Origin: Mariannaea sp. PMI_226
Lineage: Eukaryota > Ascomycota > Sordariomycetes > Hypocreales > Nectriaceae
Assembly: GCA_024336345.1 (NCBI GenBank)
Contig: JANFOG010000001.1
Span: forward strand, 3,844,001-3,908,000
Length of the DNA stretch: 64,000 nucleotides
Direction: 5' to 3'
The notes under the pieces were generated by a model. That model did not search any database. It saw nothing but the letters and a program-made list of their open reading frames with translations, and was not told the DNA's origin. How positions within the stretch are numbered: the stretch's first letter is position 1; each line of letters opens with the position of its first letter. Below are positions 44,028 through 56,655 of the stretch, in pieces. The translations under genes were made by a program, and so were the position numbers.

Positions 44028-46279
44028 TGTGAAGTCGCGGGGGGGGGAGGGAGTCGAAGGCGGATTCGGATATGGGGGAGATTCTAGAGCTTGATTCGAC
44101 TGGTTAGCTTCAGAACAACGCACAACGATTGAACCAGGAATGCACAAGATAGCAAATAACGTTTTCGCAAATTTTCAAATCAGATATGGTCTTAGACCAC
44201 AGCATAATAGTCATCAATGAAAGGGAGTACAAATCACTCTATGACTGGTGCCAGCTGGGTATCTCATCATAGAAAAATGCGGGTGCGGAGAAGGCGGTAG
44301 TAGAAGAAGAGTAATGCAAGACTTACAAATTCGAATGAAGCTCTGACAGACTGCAGTAGCTGAGATGGGAGAATGAAGGAGATGAGAAGGAAGAAAAAAT
44401 AAGAAAGAGAAGAGAAAGAGGGAGAGAAAGAGGACTACAAGAAGAGGGAAGGAAGATTGAATTGAAGAGTTGAGGGGGGGGGATGTTTAGTAGAAGAATG
44501 GAGGAGAAAGGGAGCGAATTAAAGAATCAGAACCCTCTAGAAGTTTTTTCCTTGGAGCCTTGTGCTCCACTTGTAGGAAAAATATGGGGTTCATTTCGTG
44601 ATAGAGGACCACAGCCCCAGCCTCGTCAATTCTTAGTAATCACTCCCATTAGGTAATTAAGGCAGATATTGTAGCTGACGGGAAACCTCTGAGATAAAAC
44701 GAAAGCCCATGGAAATAATATGCTAATTGGGGTGTAGAGGTGCATACAAGACCTTTAGTCACCAAAATTAGGTCAATTCTTTTTATACTAGGGAATGCAT
44801 TGAAGAGTGAGCCAGGAGGGCCAAGTTCCAGACTTCCGTGATCTTTGAATTGAGAGAAGCCCATCAACGCAGCGGAAAGTGTTATTATTCATCAAGGTAT
44901 CTCGCACAAACGACCAATTCTGTGGCAACCAATAAACCTTGCAGTCTCTCTGCGCGTATAGCTATTAATTTCTCCATGATAGCGGCTGTACAGGTAGCTT
45001 CGATAGAAGGCCGGGGAGTTGTAACGCTGAGCAAGAATCCCTATCCAGGCCTCAAACATCATGACGGAAAGTTGTTCATCTATTTGAAAAGATAAAATGC
45101 AAATAATAAATGCTATTTTCGAAATATTTGCCATTCTCGCTGCTGAAATACCTACCTACCCTAGGTCGAGAGGTAATCGAGGCGGAAAACGCGACTGGCC
45201 AGACCAGTTGCATGCAAGATAGGCACTCTCAATAGAATTACATGTCTTATATTTCATTCTTGGCGATAGAGGCATCACAAGATTTGGCGGTGAAACTTCG
45301 ACCGTTGGCTGGAGTCTTTATCTGCATAATAACTGTAACAATAAGGAAATTCAGCAGACAACTGGCGCCTCTTTTATTTATTTCGAATATGAAGCACTAG
45401 TGAATTCTCGTAGCTGAGAGTACTGTTGAATCTTTTTCGTTCAAGATAATTTCCTTATCACTGTCAAGGACTGATGATTTTCTTGTTCCAACACTGATCC
45501 AGCCTGCTTACACACAATAGGATAGAGACAGTCATTGGTATACCTGGCTTATATGTTTTAGAAAGTCACTGAGAAATTTAGAAAAAAAAAATAATTCATC
45601 ATTAGCGTTTACTTAGGTGCATGATTGTGCAGTATATGTAACTTATACGAAAAGGATCTTTTTTATATTTCGGGTCAATGCGGGTTCCATCAGTTGGAAG
45701 TTCCATCCACCCAAATGGTATAAGTAAATTAGGAACCTTGAGCCCCGGAATGGCGTTATGGGTAGGATAGAAGCGCGTGCCCACGAACCGCCTTTGGAAG
45801 GTCGTAGCTTGATCTGTCAAATATGACCTTTGCAACTGACAACGCCCGATATAAGGGCGCATCGGACCGAGGACGTGGGAAGAGTTTTGCTGGTATAAGA
45901 GGAGGTGGAGTTACAGCGGTGTTACCAGGCCCCCCTTCGTTTGTCGATCCTTCGCTATTATGGAACCAGAGATGGTTCTTCTACTGGTTCGAGCCCATGG
46001 ATTAAGAGAGTGGGATCATGGGTAATTCGGCATCGCCATATTGCGCAATTGATCCTTTGTATTGGTTTATCTGTTCAGTAAATAATCTCACTACCACGAA
46101 TACCTGTCTGTTGGTGCAAGGGGTACATCTATTATGAGTTGTATTTCCATGTCTGAGACAAAGAAAGATGCAAGTTTTTTTATCATCTCCCCCGTTTCAG
46201 GAGCATTGGTTTGCAACTTTTCTTCTTGGCTCCCTTGTCTTCCTAGCCTCCCTGAACCGATAAACTCATTACTGCGAAG
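44028..46279. other. Divergent region between AHA1 and permease genes
   Basis: Near AHA1 it has a long purine-rich tract on the plus strand (about 44380-44480). The middle (44600-45800) is AT-rich without a recognisable gene. The permease promoter lies at the right end. Confidence 0.55.
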
Positions 46280-48151
46280 ATGGCCGAGAAATCTGTAGAG
46301 CGTTCGGTAATCGAGGCCGGCTCTGACGGGTTCGCTGCGGAGGGAGATAGATCCTCCCAAGAACATACACACAGAGACGATGTTGGAAACTTGACGTTTG
46401 ATCAATATACTGCAGGTGGCCTCGGCCGCCATCTAGGTATATTCAGTACCGTCTCCCTAATGTAAGGCTAGTCACCGAAAAAAAAATCAAGTCATAGCTA
46501 TTCACTAGGATTCAGTATTGGCCGCATCATCGGCACCGGCATCTTTTCGACTCCATCTTCCATTGTCAATGGCGTTGGAAGCGTAGGAGCTGCAATGCTT
46601 CTCTGGGTGTTGGGGCTATTACTATCCATGGCAGGCCTCTGTGTATGGCTAGAATTCGCTTGCATGATCCCTCGAAGCGGTGGTGAAAAGGTGTATCTTG
46701 AGGCAGCATATAGAAAACCTCGAATGCTGATAACGATCGTCTTTGCGGTTCAAGCTATAGTTCTCGGATTCACTGGTGAGTGCTGTGCCACCATTAAACA
46801 GGATTTTTCCCCTCAGCTAACCAACCGGGCTATACAGCGTCTGGGTGCATCGTCTTTGCATCCAATGTCATCAACGCAGCTGGTTACACCGCTACTGAAT
46901 GGGAAAAGCGCGGGATTGCTATTGGAGTTATCACCTTCATCACCATTATTCACACCTTCTTCCCCAAACTTGGTGTTCATGGCATGAACTTCTTCTCTGT
47001 CCTCAAGATTGTCCTCTTGCTATTCATTGTTGTGACAGGATGGGTTGTGCTTGGGGGTGGCATCTCGAGCATCCCTGATCCGCACGCAAGTTTCCGGAAT
47101 GCATTTGAAGGATCTGCTACTTCAGGAAATCCCTACGCAACAGCCCTTTTCAAAGTCCTCAACTCATTTGCCGGGTGAGCAAGCGACAAGTACAACCTCA
47201 GAAACGCTTATAGATTGCTGACTAATTTATAGGTGGTCGAATGCTATGTATGTACTCAACGAAGTCAAGGATCCTGTACGCACAATCAAGATCGCCGGGC
47301 CACTTGGCCTCACAACATGTGGCATCTTGTATATCATGGCAAACGTGTCGTACTTCGCAGCCGCTACGCCACAGGAAGTTGCTGAGAGTGGCACCACCGT
47401 TGCCGCGTACTTTATGGACAAGGTGTTTGGTAAATCAGCCAAAACGGCAATGAGGTGCGTCACACTCATCACCTCGTCTTATCCGATGTTCGAAAGTTGA
47501 ATACTTGGATCAACAGTAGCTAATATTCGTGGTTTTTATAGTGTTCTCGTGGCGCTCTCAGCTTTTGGAAATGTGTTGACTGTCACATTTTCACAGTCGC
47601 GGGTCAACCTGGAATTAGCTAAGGAGGGTGTGATTCCGTTCCCTCGCTTTTGGGCATCTTCCTGGCCTTTTGGATCGCCTTCCGCTGGTCTACTCCTTCA
47701 TTTTATTCCATCCTTTATCATCATCGTCGCTATTCCGTTCGGTAATGCCTACAACTTCATTCTCGATGTAGAGGGATACCCAGGTTCCGTTATCAACTTT
47801 CTTGTCGTCGCGGGTCTTTTCTATCTCCGCTGGACCGAGCCTGATACTCATCGTCCTTTCAAGGTCTGGTGGCCAGTTGCGGTCTTCTACATGGTAGGAC
47901 AAGCCTTCCAGCTCGTTGCTCCCTTCTTGCGCCCGCCAGGCGGTATAGGAGATACACCACCCCTTTCATATTGGCTGTACTGTGTCGTTGGGCTCGGAGT
48001 CTTGGCTGCGTCTGTTGTTTATTGGTTCGTCTGGTGGGTAGCAGCACCGAAGATTGGAAAGTATACTTTGAAACCCCATAATGAGCCATTGGCGGATGGA
48101 ACGAACGTCGTTGTATACCGTCGCAGTCCTACAAAGTTCCAAGACTTCTAA
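46280..48151 (+). CDS. High-affinity methionine permease, MUP1-like (APC/LAT family)
   Basis: Exons 46280-46461, 46516-46775, 46838-47174, 47233-47454 and 47542-48151 encode 536 aa. After a hydrophilic 50-residue cytosolic start comes the first transporter helix with the substrate-binding GTGIF motif (IGRIIGTGIFSTPSSIV). About 12 membrane segments follow, including EFACMIPRSGGEKVYLE, WSNAMYVLNEVKDP and the TM8 region ALSAFGNVLTVTFSQSRVNLELAKEGVIPFPRFWAS, all typical of fungal MUP1-like carriers, which import methionine with protons at the plasma membrane. The Lys/Arg-poor acidic N-terminus may carry ubiquitination sites, but this is not shown. Exon 2 starts at an AG ten bases after another AG; only the downstream site keeps frame. 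Substrate is inferred from family resemblance. Confidence 0.88.
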
Positions 48152-51103
48152 GCCTAGCAGTGCAGGTAAATATCAATGCCCCAGGACAGAACTTATACCC
48201 CCTCATCCACCTTAATGACAATAGCTACGCACAAAACACAGGGTGCTATTCATTAAATTAAAAATATAGTAACATGAAGCAAGCTGCTGTAAAAAAAGTG
48301 ACTGTATCAGATAGCTGGTTTGTCAAAGAATGTAACCTACTTGAAAAGGGAAACCTGTAAGCTCCAAATGTTCGGACGTATCTGTTCTAGTATTCGACGG
48401 CTTTGCTCGATTGCCACCTTAGGTATTTTACTGATTGGATAAGAGGCTTCCATACATGGTACAGAAAGGAAAAGCTCTCCATTTTGAAAGATGACAGTTG
48501 ATTCTAAAAATAAGAAAGCTTCTTTCGGGATCTACTTGGCCGGTGTTTATTTAGCATGCTGGAACATCGAGAGAAGGACCAAATTCCGTATGCGGGAGAA
48601 AGACCGTTGGCTAGGATTATTAGCCGCTCTGATGATGCTATGTATACTCATCGAATGGACAGAATATCCTCCTTCGGAGATGCAGGGTCCGGTAAAAAGA
48701 GGTACGTAGTAAGCACTACGGAGCTATGTCTTCTGTCGATGATTATATTAATATCAAATTGTTACAGATCACTGCGTACTGCAGACGAGGAAAATAATTT
48801 GAGTCCAGTACTGGACCTCACGTGTACCTCACGTGCGACATGAAAAAGGCGTTCGTGGTGATGGTAATCTAGGTCGGTCAACCAATATTGTAAGACTAGA
48901 ACAGTAGCCCGTGTGTCTTCAGCCAACCAGCGTTAGTCCCAGTGCAGAAGTGGCCGCCCTCCAATTCTGCCTGCTCCTGAATCAAGTAAACGTGCGGACT
49001 TCGATATTACACAGTACACGGCTGATAATAAGCTGGAAGCGCATCAGGCATCAGAAGCTTCCCTATTCGGAAGCCACCGACATTGAAGAAACCATCCTTG
49101 GCCCCCGGGTTTGTGATTCGATCATGCGCCAGGGATGGAGGCAGGCAGGCAATCCTATACAATGCGTGGATGAAAAGAGGCAATTGTGGCCTCAGTTCGC
49201 CGTTCAATGCCCTGTTCTCTGTATTCGATTCATCGATTGATTATCAGTGGCCAGCCTCATCAGCGGCCAGAAGTGACAAATGAAGCAGAAGCCTGTGGGC
49301 GAAGAGGGGGGACTGTTAAGCGCCGGCAAACACATCCACCCGTAAGGACGACGGAATTGAACCAATCAAGAGCTTCCCCAGGACATGGAAGACATGGGAG
49401 ACTCTAAGAATAGAAATGAGTTATCGTCCAAACCGTCCCAAACTATTCATCTGGCCAATCAAAAGTGCGTATCTCATCTTCTCCTCTTCCCCTCTTCCAC
49501 TTCCACCTTTCCCAAAATCGTTGGCACCAGTCAGGCTCTTGAATCCTTGGCTCTGCACTGCAAGGAACTAAAGTTGACTGGCTGAGGCGGGGTGGAAAAG
49601 GACTCAGGTCACCGATCTGCCAATTCAGTCAATGTTTGTCTCAGGTCTTGCCTCGATTTGGTTGGATCACGGGTAGCCATGTTGCAAGGATTTTCCAAGT
49701 CATGCTGCTGGAAAATCGGCTCGTTCTGAGATTCCCAGAGAGCATGTACAGAGTAGACTTCTGTTTGGTATGCATATTGTAGTTGCATGTTGCATTGCAC
49801 ACGCACAGTCAGGCACAGGACAACTGCACGCACGTCCGCACGCACGCAAGTGCAAAGTGAATCGCAGGAGAGAGAGGGGGACTGGGCAATAGACGACCAA
49901 GGCTAACGAGAAAAGAACAAAAAATAGAAATCAATCCTTGTCTTGGGGGGGCCATAAACCCCTTCCCCTGCCTTCGTCATGACATGGGTTTGGAGACCGG
50001 CTGGCCCACAGTCCTCACCAGACCCCCAGCATCTCAGAGTTATTCCCATTGCCTGGCCTGGCATCTGTAATAATCTGTGCTCCAGGATAAGCACCCAGCT
50101 CACAAGATCACCGACCGAATGAATTCTCGAGAACTAGCTTGACTGTGCTTTAGTACACCACAGCTTTCCACGCACCAGGTAACTTCTGCATAGCTACCTT
50201 AGATCCCATCGCCTACCTAAGTTATTTTACTGTCTGTTCACCTCTTCGCCTGTCCCACCCAAGAAAAAAATCGCATGCCACACCCTAGCCCTTCACCCAT
50301 TTGGTAGCAATTGTTCTTTTCTCCCTACACCCTTCTTACAAGGGATACCTCGAGTCCCTTTTTCATGTTTCGCTCCCCTGTCCACCGCCGTCATTTTCAT
50401 GTCTGAGTCTTACGTCTAGGCTTTTAATGGCTCCCCCGCCGCTGTCGCCAAACAGATCTGGTAAGAAAAGAGTTTCCCTTTGGTACTCTCTTCGATTAGT
50501 TGGTCCCGGTGTGCACCCAATTCCCAACCCCTTCTTTCGCATTTCAACGATTCGGCTTCTGGCATCTTCTCTCCCACATCTCGACTTGATGGCTCGCGTA
50601 AAGAGAAGTCATTGATCGTCTCTGACACCCTGGCTGCTCGCTCGCAGTAACGTCTGTGGGTGTTTCGAAGTGACGGCTTTCATGCGCCACGCGTGGGGCA
50701 ATTGCAACAACCAACATCTTTCGCGTCCTCTGTCGTCTTGCTCGCTGCATTTGTGCGGCGTGCTTGGTGCAACCTCTCATCTCTCGTCCTTGCAACGATT
50801 AGCTACTTCCTGGGATCAAACCCAACATTGAGCAAAATTCTATTTTGCTCGTCAAGCTCACGTTCGCCGGTCTGCATCGCCTGGCGCGAGGGGCAGCAGG
50901 GTTTCTCAGCGCCGGTTCCTCTAAAAGTCTCGGAGCTGTGGCGTGCGCTGGCCGCAATAAGGCAAGGAAGCTGGGTCACGATATCACAGCACTATCGTCG
51001 CTATCACATTTCGAAGTGGCGCTAGATCCCAGTCTGCGGTGCGCCCGTGTCGATTCCCTATTTCCATGAGGTTGCCAGTCGCGCGAGTCGACCGTCCTTC
51101 ATC
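48152..51103. other. 3-kb spacer upstream of the proline-rich protein gene
   Basis: 48152-49000 is AT-rich; 50200-51100 is pyrimidine-rich (CT tracts near 50220-50420) and probably holds the promoter and a long leader of the next gene. No recognisable gene is seen. Confidence 0.5.
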
Positions 51104-54100
51104 ATGATTTCGCCTCGCGATCGTCTGCTGCGTCAAAGCCTCAACCCTCTCTCTACAAACTCACTTGGCCTATACAACACAAATCACGTCGGCACGCCAA
51201 TGTCCGCCGTTTCCATGACCTCCGCTCACATCCAGCCCGTTCAAACCCCATCCAGCACCATTCAGCCCTACAATCCTCAACAGTGGGTTGCTCCCTCGGC
51301 GAGCGGCCCTGAGCGATCAGCTATGCAGCAGTTCGCGACTGAAGCTCAAGGTAAACCACGAAGCTCTACGTCTCATTCGGTAATGAAATGTCTAACATAG
51401 TTTGCTCAGCATCACCTCCCCCACCACCCCCATACAGCCCACCGAGAAGTCAACAGCAGAGCACTTTTGAGATTGTCCCGGCCACGACGTCAACGCCGCC
51501 GCCACGGATCAACCCCGTTGTCCATAGGCCATCTCCAGAACCGCAATCCCTCAATCAATCCTTCCCTCCTCCACCAGGAACTCACCCTCGGGGAGGCTCT
51601 CGAGATCGACGCTTCGGATTGCCTTCATTAGGTCGACGAAGAGAATCAATCTCCCCGGACAATGCTTTTTCTCCCTCCCCCGCTGCGGCTCCAGCTCCAG
51701 CTCCAGCTATCCACTCCCATAGGCAGAGCATGATCATTCAGCCAATACGCCAATCGCCGGTAGATCATGCGCATGCTGGGCCTTCAACGCAATGGTACAT
51801 ACCTAATGGACCACCAGCTGCTCGTAGAGCTGCCTCAGCTGGTGCCGTCGAGACGCCCACCTCTGCTCGCTCCCGATCATCCTCTCAAACCCGATGGGGA
51901 CTCGGTATGCCTGTTCCTCCACCTCCACCTGGGCCTCCTCCGGCCAGTTCGAGATCGCATAGCGTTCAAGGAATGGATCGAACCACTGTACCTGTAATAT
52001 CTCCTCCCACTCGACGGCCACCTCCCTCCGGCGTGACTACGCTTGGCCCAGTCCCTCCAACTCCGGCAGACTGGGTTGACAGTGATAACCCCTTGAATGC
52101 GACAACTCGAGGCCGCTCTCCAGGCTTAGCCATTGATACAGCCAGCGCCAGCGCAAGCAGCAGTTCAACCCAACCGACTGACAACACGCCCTCCTCAGCC
52201 TCGCCCAATTCCGGCAACCTGAACAGAACAGGAGCTGTGCGCCATGACAAAACCATTCTTCAACGACGAGCCGAAAGTCGAACCCGGTCAACAGTCCGAA
52301 ACTCAATTGATGAACGGGTACAGCCAAACATATCTGATATTGTTGTACCCGTCAGCCCTCCGTCTGGGCTCACACGCAGACCAACCATCAGAAGCTCAAC
52401 ACCTCGTAGTGCAGGGAGGTCATCTTTGGACCACCCCCCAAAGTCTGGCACTGACTCTCTCTCTGGGGGAGACTCTCGAAACTCTACGCCTAGGGCAGTC
52501 CTCACTGGCAAACTACCTCAACTACAGACAGAAACCCCTCCATTCACTCCACATGCCAGCAAGCAACCCATGTATGGCAGCAGCAGTGGCTCAATCCCAG
52601 GAGCTCCCAAGTCTCTCCCCACCCCTCCCCCTCACACCCGATCTTCCTCAACTTCACGGCCTCCCCGAGATTCATCTCGCCCCCCGTCGTCCGCCGCGAT
52701 CCCTATCTCAAAGCACATGATCATCACCCAGACTGCAGAACAGTTTGCATCGGGTACCATTGAACGTTTTCAAGCATTCGCTGCCCGGGAGGTTGCGGCT
52801 GCCACAGACGCAGATCGAGTGCGCATGTTCGCAGACTTCATCGTCAGCGAGTCGCGTATAAGGAGAGAACGATACTCGAATGCCATCGGGGCCATGGGAT
52901 CTGAGATTTTTGACCTGAGTCGCGACCTCTTCCGTCCCATGGTGCAGGGCCGACGCGCGTCAACCGTTTCCCAAGATGACTTTACTCCCAACTCTTCCGA
53001 ACCCACACACTCTCAACGTGGTTCTGTGGGGTCAAATATCATCCCGGATGGACCCCAGTCGGCACCAAACTCGTCAAGCATTCCAGGATCGCCAGGTGTA
53101 ACACCGGCCAACTGGTCGTCTGGCAATAACTATGTGCCTCAGTTATCTCCGATTCTTAGCATGAGTGTGAGCGACAGACACGAAGATGGAAGTTCTCGTG
53201 GAAGACCACCAAGCCGCTGGTGGGAGGCGGGCTCGCAGGGCGAATCATCAGGCCTCGAGCGGTCGAAGCGAGAGTCCAAATACATGGGCGTGTCCAAGAC
53301 ACAATGGATCGAAGAGGACCAACGAACACCAAGCCATGGCGGACCAAGTGAAGTTGGCTCTTCTTCAGACTACCCACCTGAAAAGGTGGGATGGCATGAG
53401 CCGTCCGAGCCAAGCTTGACTCCCCAACCTGGGAGTTTCTCTGGAGTTTCTTTGGGCTCAAGTCCAGTATCGTCTGTGAATCGCCTTTTCATGGATGTAT
53501 CCCGCCTTGTGACCATGCCTCCGCCTTACCCACGACATCACCCTGCTGTTAATAACAACCATCCTGAATTGACGGAGATTCGGACAGCAGTTCGATTGTT
53601 GAGCGAAGTCTCCGAAGTCGCCACGACTAAGGAGAAATTCAGTACCGAAAGCGAAAAGCGCCGGGGGTTGTTCGCGAAGGCCCAGGCTGAACGACGAACC
53701 GCCCTCAGGCAACACCTATCGCAAGAAATAGGAGCTGGGAAACTTGGCTATGCTGATGCAGCTGCCATTGAGTCGGACACAGAGAAAGGTGAAATAGACA
53801 ACAGCAAGGAGTTGGAGAAGGGTGAATACGAAAAGTTCCAAAATGAGGTAGTGTTGCCTCTGAACGAATTACTCACTGGCCGTATTGGTCGTGCAACGGA
53901 TCTGTTCGACAACCTGGCCCGCCATCTCTTTGACAACGGTCAGAATGACGCGGACATGCCACAGGAGGAGGGCGACGATCGGCCAGAGCTGCTTGAGAAG
54001 CTGACCCTGCTCAAGTGGATCTTTGAGGCTCGCGAAACGCTGCATCGGACCATCTTTGACCTCCTTTCGGACCGCAACACTCGCTACTCCGAAGTCGTCG

Positions 54101-54789
54101 TGACGCCCTACCGGCTCTCGAACAACACGGAGAAGCTCAAGTCGGCCGAAGCTTTCTTTGCTGAAGATGCCGCTAAGCGCCAGTACGCGTTTGCCCATGA
54201 GGTCTGCAACCGAACGCGAGAGTTCAGATCTGTCGTCGAGGAGTCCGTAGATCGCGGCGTGGCGCTCCAACTGTCTGCATTCTGGGACATTGCGCCACCG
54301 CTGTGCGAGTTGCTCGACAGCATCCCTTCGAACCTTGAAGGTTTCAATATTCAGATCCCGGCAGCTGAATTTGAAGAGAACCCGTCTTACCACGCACATC
54401 CTATGCAGTACTTGTTCAGCCTCCTTCTTCATACTGAGAAGAGCACCTACCAGTTCATCGAGTCACATACAAACTTGCTGTGTCTGCTCCATGAGGTCAA
54501 AGAAGCTGTCGTGCATGCCAAGTGCAAGGTGCTAGAGACACAAACGGAAGAGGCCAATGGCCAGCCAATTCCTGTTGAAGAGCGCAAGAACCGTGCTCAA
54601 GAGATGAAGTACTCTGAGGAGCATCATCTGACAGAAGATCTGAAGGAGAAGGTCCGCGTAGTCAGGGATCAGTGGAACAGCGCGCTGGGCGAGAACATCA
54701 CACTTGTCAAGGAGCGGTTGGGCGAGTGGCTTTTACAGACAGGCGGATGGGACGAAGCCCTGGAGGATGGAGGTGTCGGTGGAGTTTGA
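51104..54789 (+). CDS. Large Pro/Ser-rich protein with helical C-terminal half, not recognised
   Basis: Exons 51104-51350 and 51410-54789 (59-nt intron) encode 1208 aa. I do not recognise the family. Residues 1-430 are low complexity, rich in Pro, Ser, Arg and Thr, with poly-Pro runs such as SPPPPPPYSPP just after the intron and many SP/TP sites, as in a phosphorylated scaffold. A helical block covers about 440-530 (EQFASGTIERFQAFAAREVAAATDADRV...). A second disordered stretch follows, with a WWE-containing patch. The last 440 residues are dense in Glu, Lys and Leu and predicted helical by eye, with no membrane segment. Start: the ATG at 51104; the frame upstream opens only from GTG. An AAAG/GAAA-rich repeat starts right after the stop. 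The long clean frame makes it certain as a gene. Confidence 0.85.
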
Positions 54790-55519
54790 GGCCGCCATAA
54801 GTAAGGAAGAAAGAAAGACAGAAAGAAGGAAAGAAAGAAAGGTACAACATTCACAATCGCTTATATATTATTACACGCACATACATAGTACAAGGATGAG
54901 TAAGAGAAGGAAAAGAACGATGAGGATACGGAGATGTTGATACCCCTCGGAGGTTGTTTCGAAGGCCTGGTATAGACCGGCTTGACATATTTGGACATAA
55001 TTTTATTGTACATAGGTATTTTCCGCAGAGTCGATGTGCGACATGAATGAGCGCAAGACCCCCATACACGAACATGAGATATGATAATATGGATTTTTTT
55101 TCTTCCCTTCATGATATAATTTTATGCAGTGGCAGTGACAGCAGGTCGGTGGTATCGGATCATTATCCCACACACGTAATCGTACAAAGCTTTTACATCG
55201 AATTCCACATTGACGCTCCCTTGGTCATTTGCTTCTCTTTCGATACTTCCCGTAATCGTATTTTTGCTCCCTTTCCGTCTTTCCTTCGTCTCCAGGTGAA
55301 AAATCATTGTGTCGGTGCCGTCTGCAATTTAGCAGGATGTATGGCTGAATATATTGTTCATGTAGGCCGACACATGCGTAGATAGATGAAGTAGCTGGCT
55401 TGAGAAAGTTTCGGTTCATTACTTGCCCTCCAGTGAACGATTGCTTTTTATCCAAGGGGACATGAAGCATGTCTCTCAGTCGCCCCCCATTGAACTTGCA
55501 ATTTGTCGGGTTCTCGGGT
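54790..55519. other. Convergent 3' flanks of the large protein gene and FMC1
   Basis: A GAAA/GAAGG microsatellite covers about 54801-54841. No gene is seen in the remainder. Confidence 0.6.
54801..54841. repeat. GAAA-type purine microsatellite
   Basis: Imperfect AAGGAAGAAAGAAAG units directly downstream of a stop codon, therefore in a 3' untranslated region. Confidence 0.7.
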
Positions 55520-55846
55520 TTATTTGTACTCGACCGGCAAATCCATGCCAACTCGTCTCGCGGTCAAGCGCACACGCTCCTCCTCATCCATGCCCATGCC
55601 TGGGTTGTAGCGCTCGAGCAACGTAGCGTACTGGCGCTGCGAGCGTAGGTATGCAACGGCTTGGGCGGCGGCGTGTGCTCGAGCAGCATCAGATGTGGCA
55701 GTGGCGGAGGAGGCGGGCTTCTTGGTGAATGTCTCACGCAGGCGGGTGTGCAGAGAGGAGCGTGGCGATGCTAGGATGGGCCGGGGAGGTAACTCGCGCA
55801 AGAGGGAGCGGTAGATGGAGCGGAGGGAGGCAGACGAAGAAGCCAT
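55520..55846 (-). CDS. FMC1: ATP synthase assembly factor Fmc1 (LYR-like family)
   Basis: A single exon of 108 aa. The N-terminus SLRSIYRSLLREL resembles the LYR-type start of the Fmc1 group, and the C-terminus YATLLERYNPGMGMDEEERVRLTARRVGMDLP is the family's most conserved block. In yeast Fmc1 acts in mitochondria, where it is needed with Atp12 for assembly of the F1 sector at high temperature. The protein is basic in its first half and would be imported without a long cleavable presequence. Between them is an Ala/Ser/Thr-rich linker. It converges on the large unrecognised gene and has a divergent 0.8-kb gap to MET22. Confidence 0.88.
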   Translation of the reverse strand: MASSSASLRSIYRSLLRELPPRPILASPRSSLHTRLRETFTKKPASSATATSDAARAHAAAQAVAYLRSQRQYATLLERYNPGMGMDEEERVRLTARRVGMDLPVEYK

Positions 55847-56655
55847 ATTGAAAGCAGGAGAGGGCCAAGCAGCAAAGGGGAAACAGGGTTTTGGTTTCCG
55901 ATGAGGGCGTCAAGCCGATTGATCGACGTGGTTATCAATTGAATGGTTGAAGCATGTATCGCAGTATTGAAGTTTCGACATCGGAGAATGGGATCCCGAC
56001 TTTCTCGAAATGCCGGGCCAATCAGAGGCGACCATAGCTTGCAAGGAAAAGAAAATTGTTAGCGCACCTTAGAACCATTAGAACCATTTCCCAGGTGGGA
56101 GCTGCCCCTCATTGCCATAGCCCAGACGAACAGGGCCCCCACGAGCTTGTGCTCCAGCTCACTGTGCATGCTTCGTAATGGAGGGGCTGTCAATCATACA
56201 CCTCCTGAATACACACACTCATCCACATCGTGGGATTTCTATCCATCTAACACCTTTTGTACATTGAATACTTGGGTATTTGAATATACTATTCCCATGA
56301 ATCAAGTAGAATTGCTCCTTTCCGTCTTAAAATAAATCATCCATCCGTATTCAAGCCGCCAACTACGTCACCCTAACAATGTAGTGGAATCAAGTAAAAC
56401 GCAACCATTTGTTAAGAAACATCCCACATTTTTTTTCAATCCCGCGCAGTTACTCACCGCACGCCATCTGGCGCTCTTGTTAGTTGATCAAATCCCTTAC
56501 ATTCTTCAACTCCCCCCGCATACACCCAACAATCATCAACTCTCAAAATACCAACCACATCTCACCGACGACCCGCCCGACGACCCGCAAGTCTCTCTTG
56601 TATCCAGTCCTCGTCATTCTTCGCTAAGTCGTGCCGGCTTCTCCCCTCTCTGTTC
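55847..56655. other. Divergent promoter region of FMC1 and MET22
   Basis: AT-rich in the middle; the last 250 bases are pyrimidine-rich, fitting the MET22 leader. No gene is seen. Confidence 0.6.

Noticed and set aside
45965..46000. GGTTCGAGCCC, a tRNA-like word on the plus strand
   Set aside because: No matching box A or cloverleaf stems upstream; flanking sequence does not fold as a tRNA.
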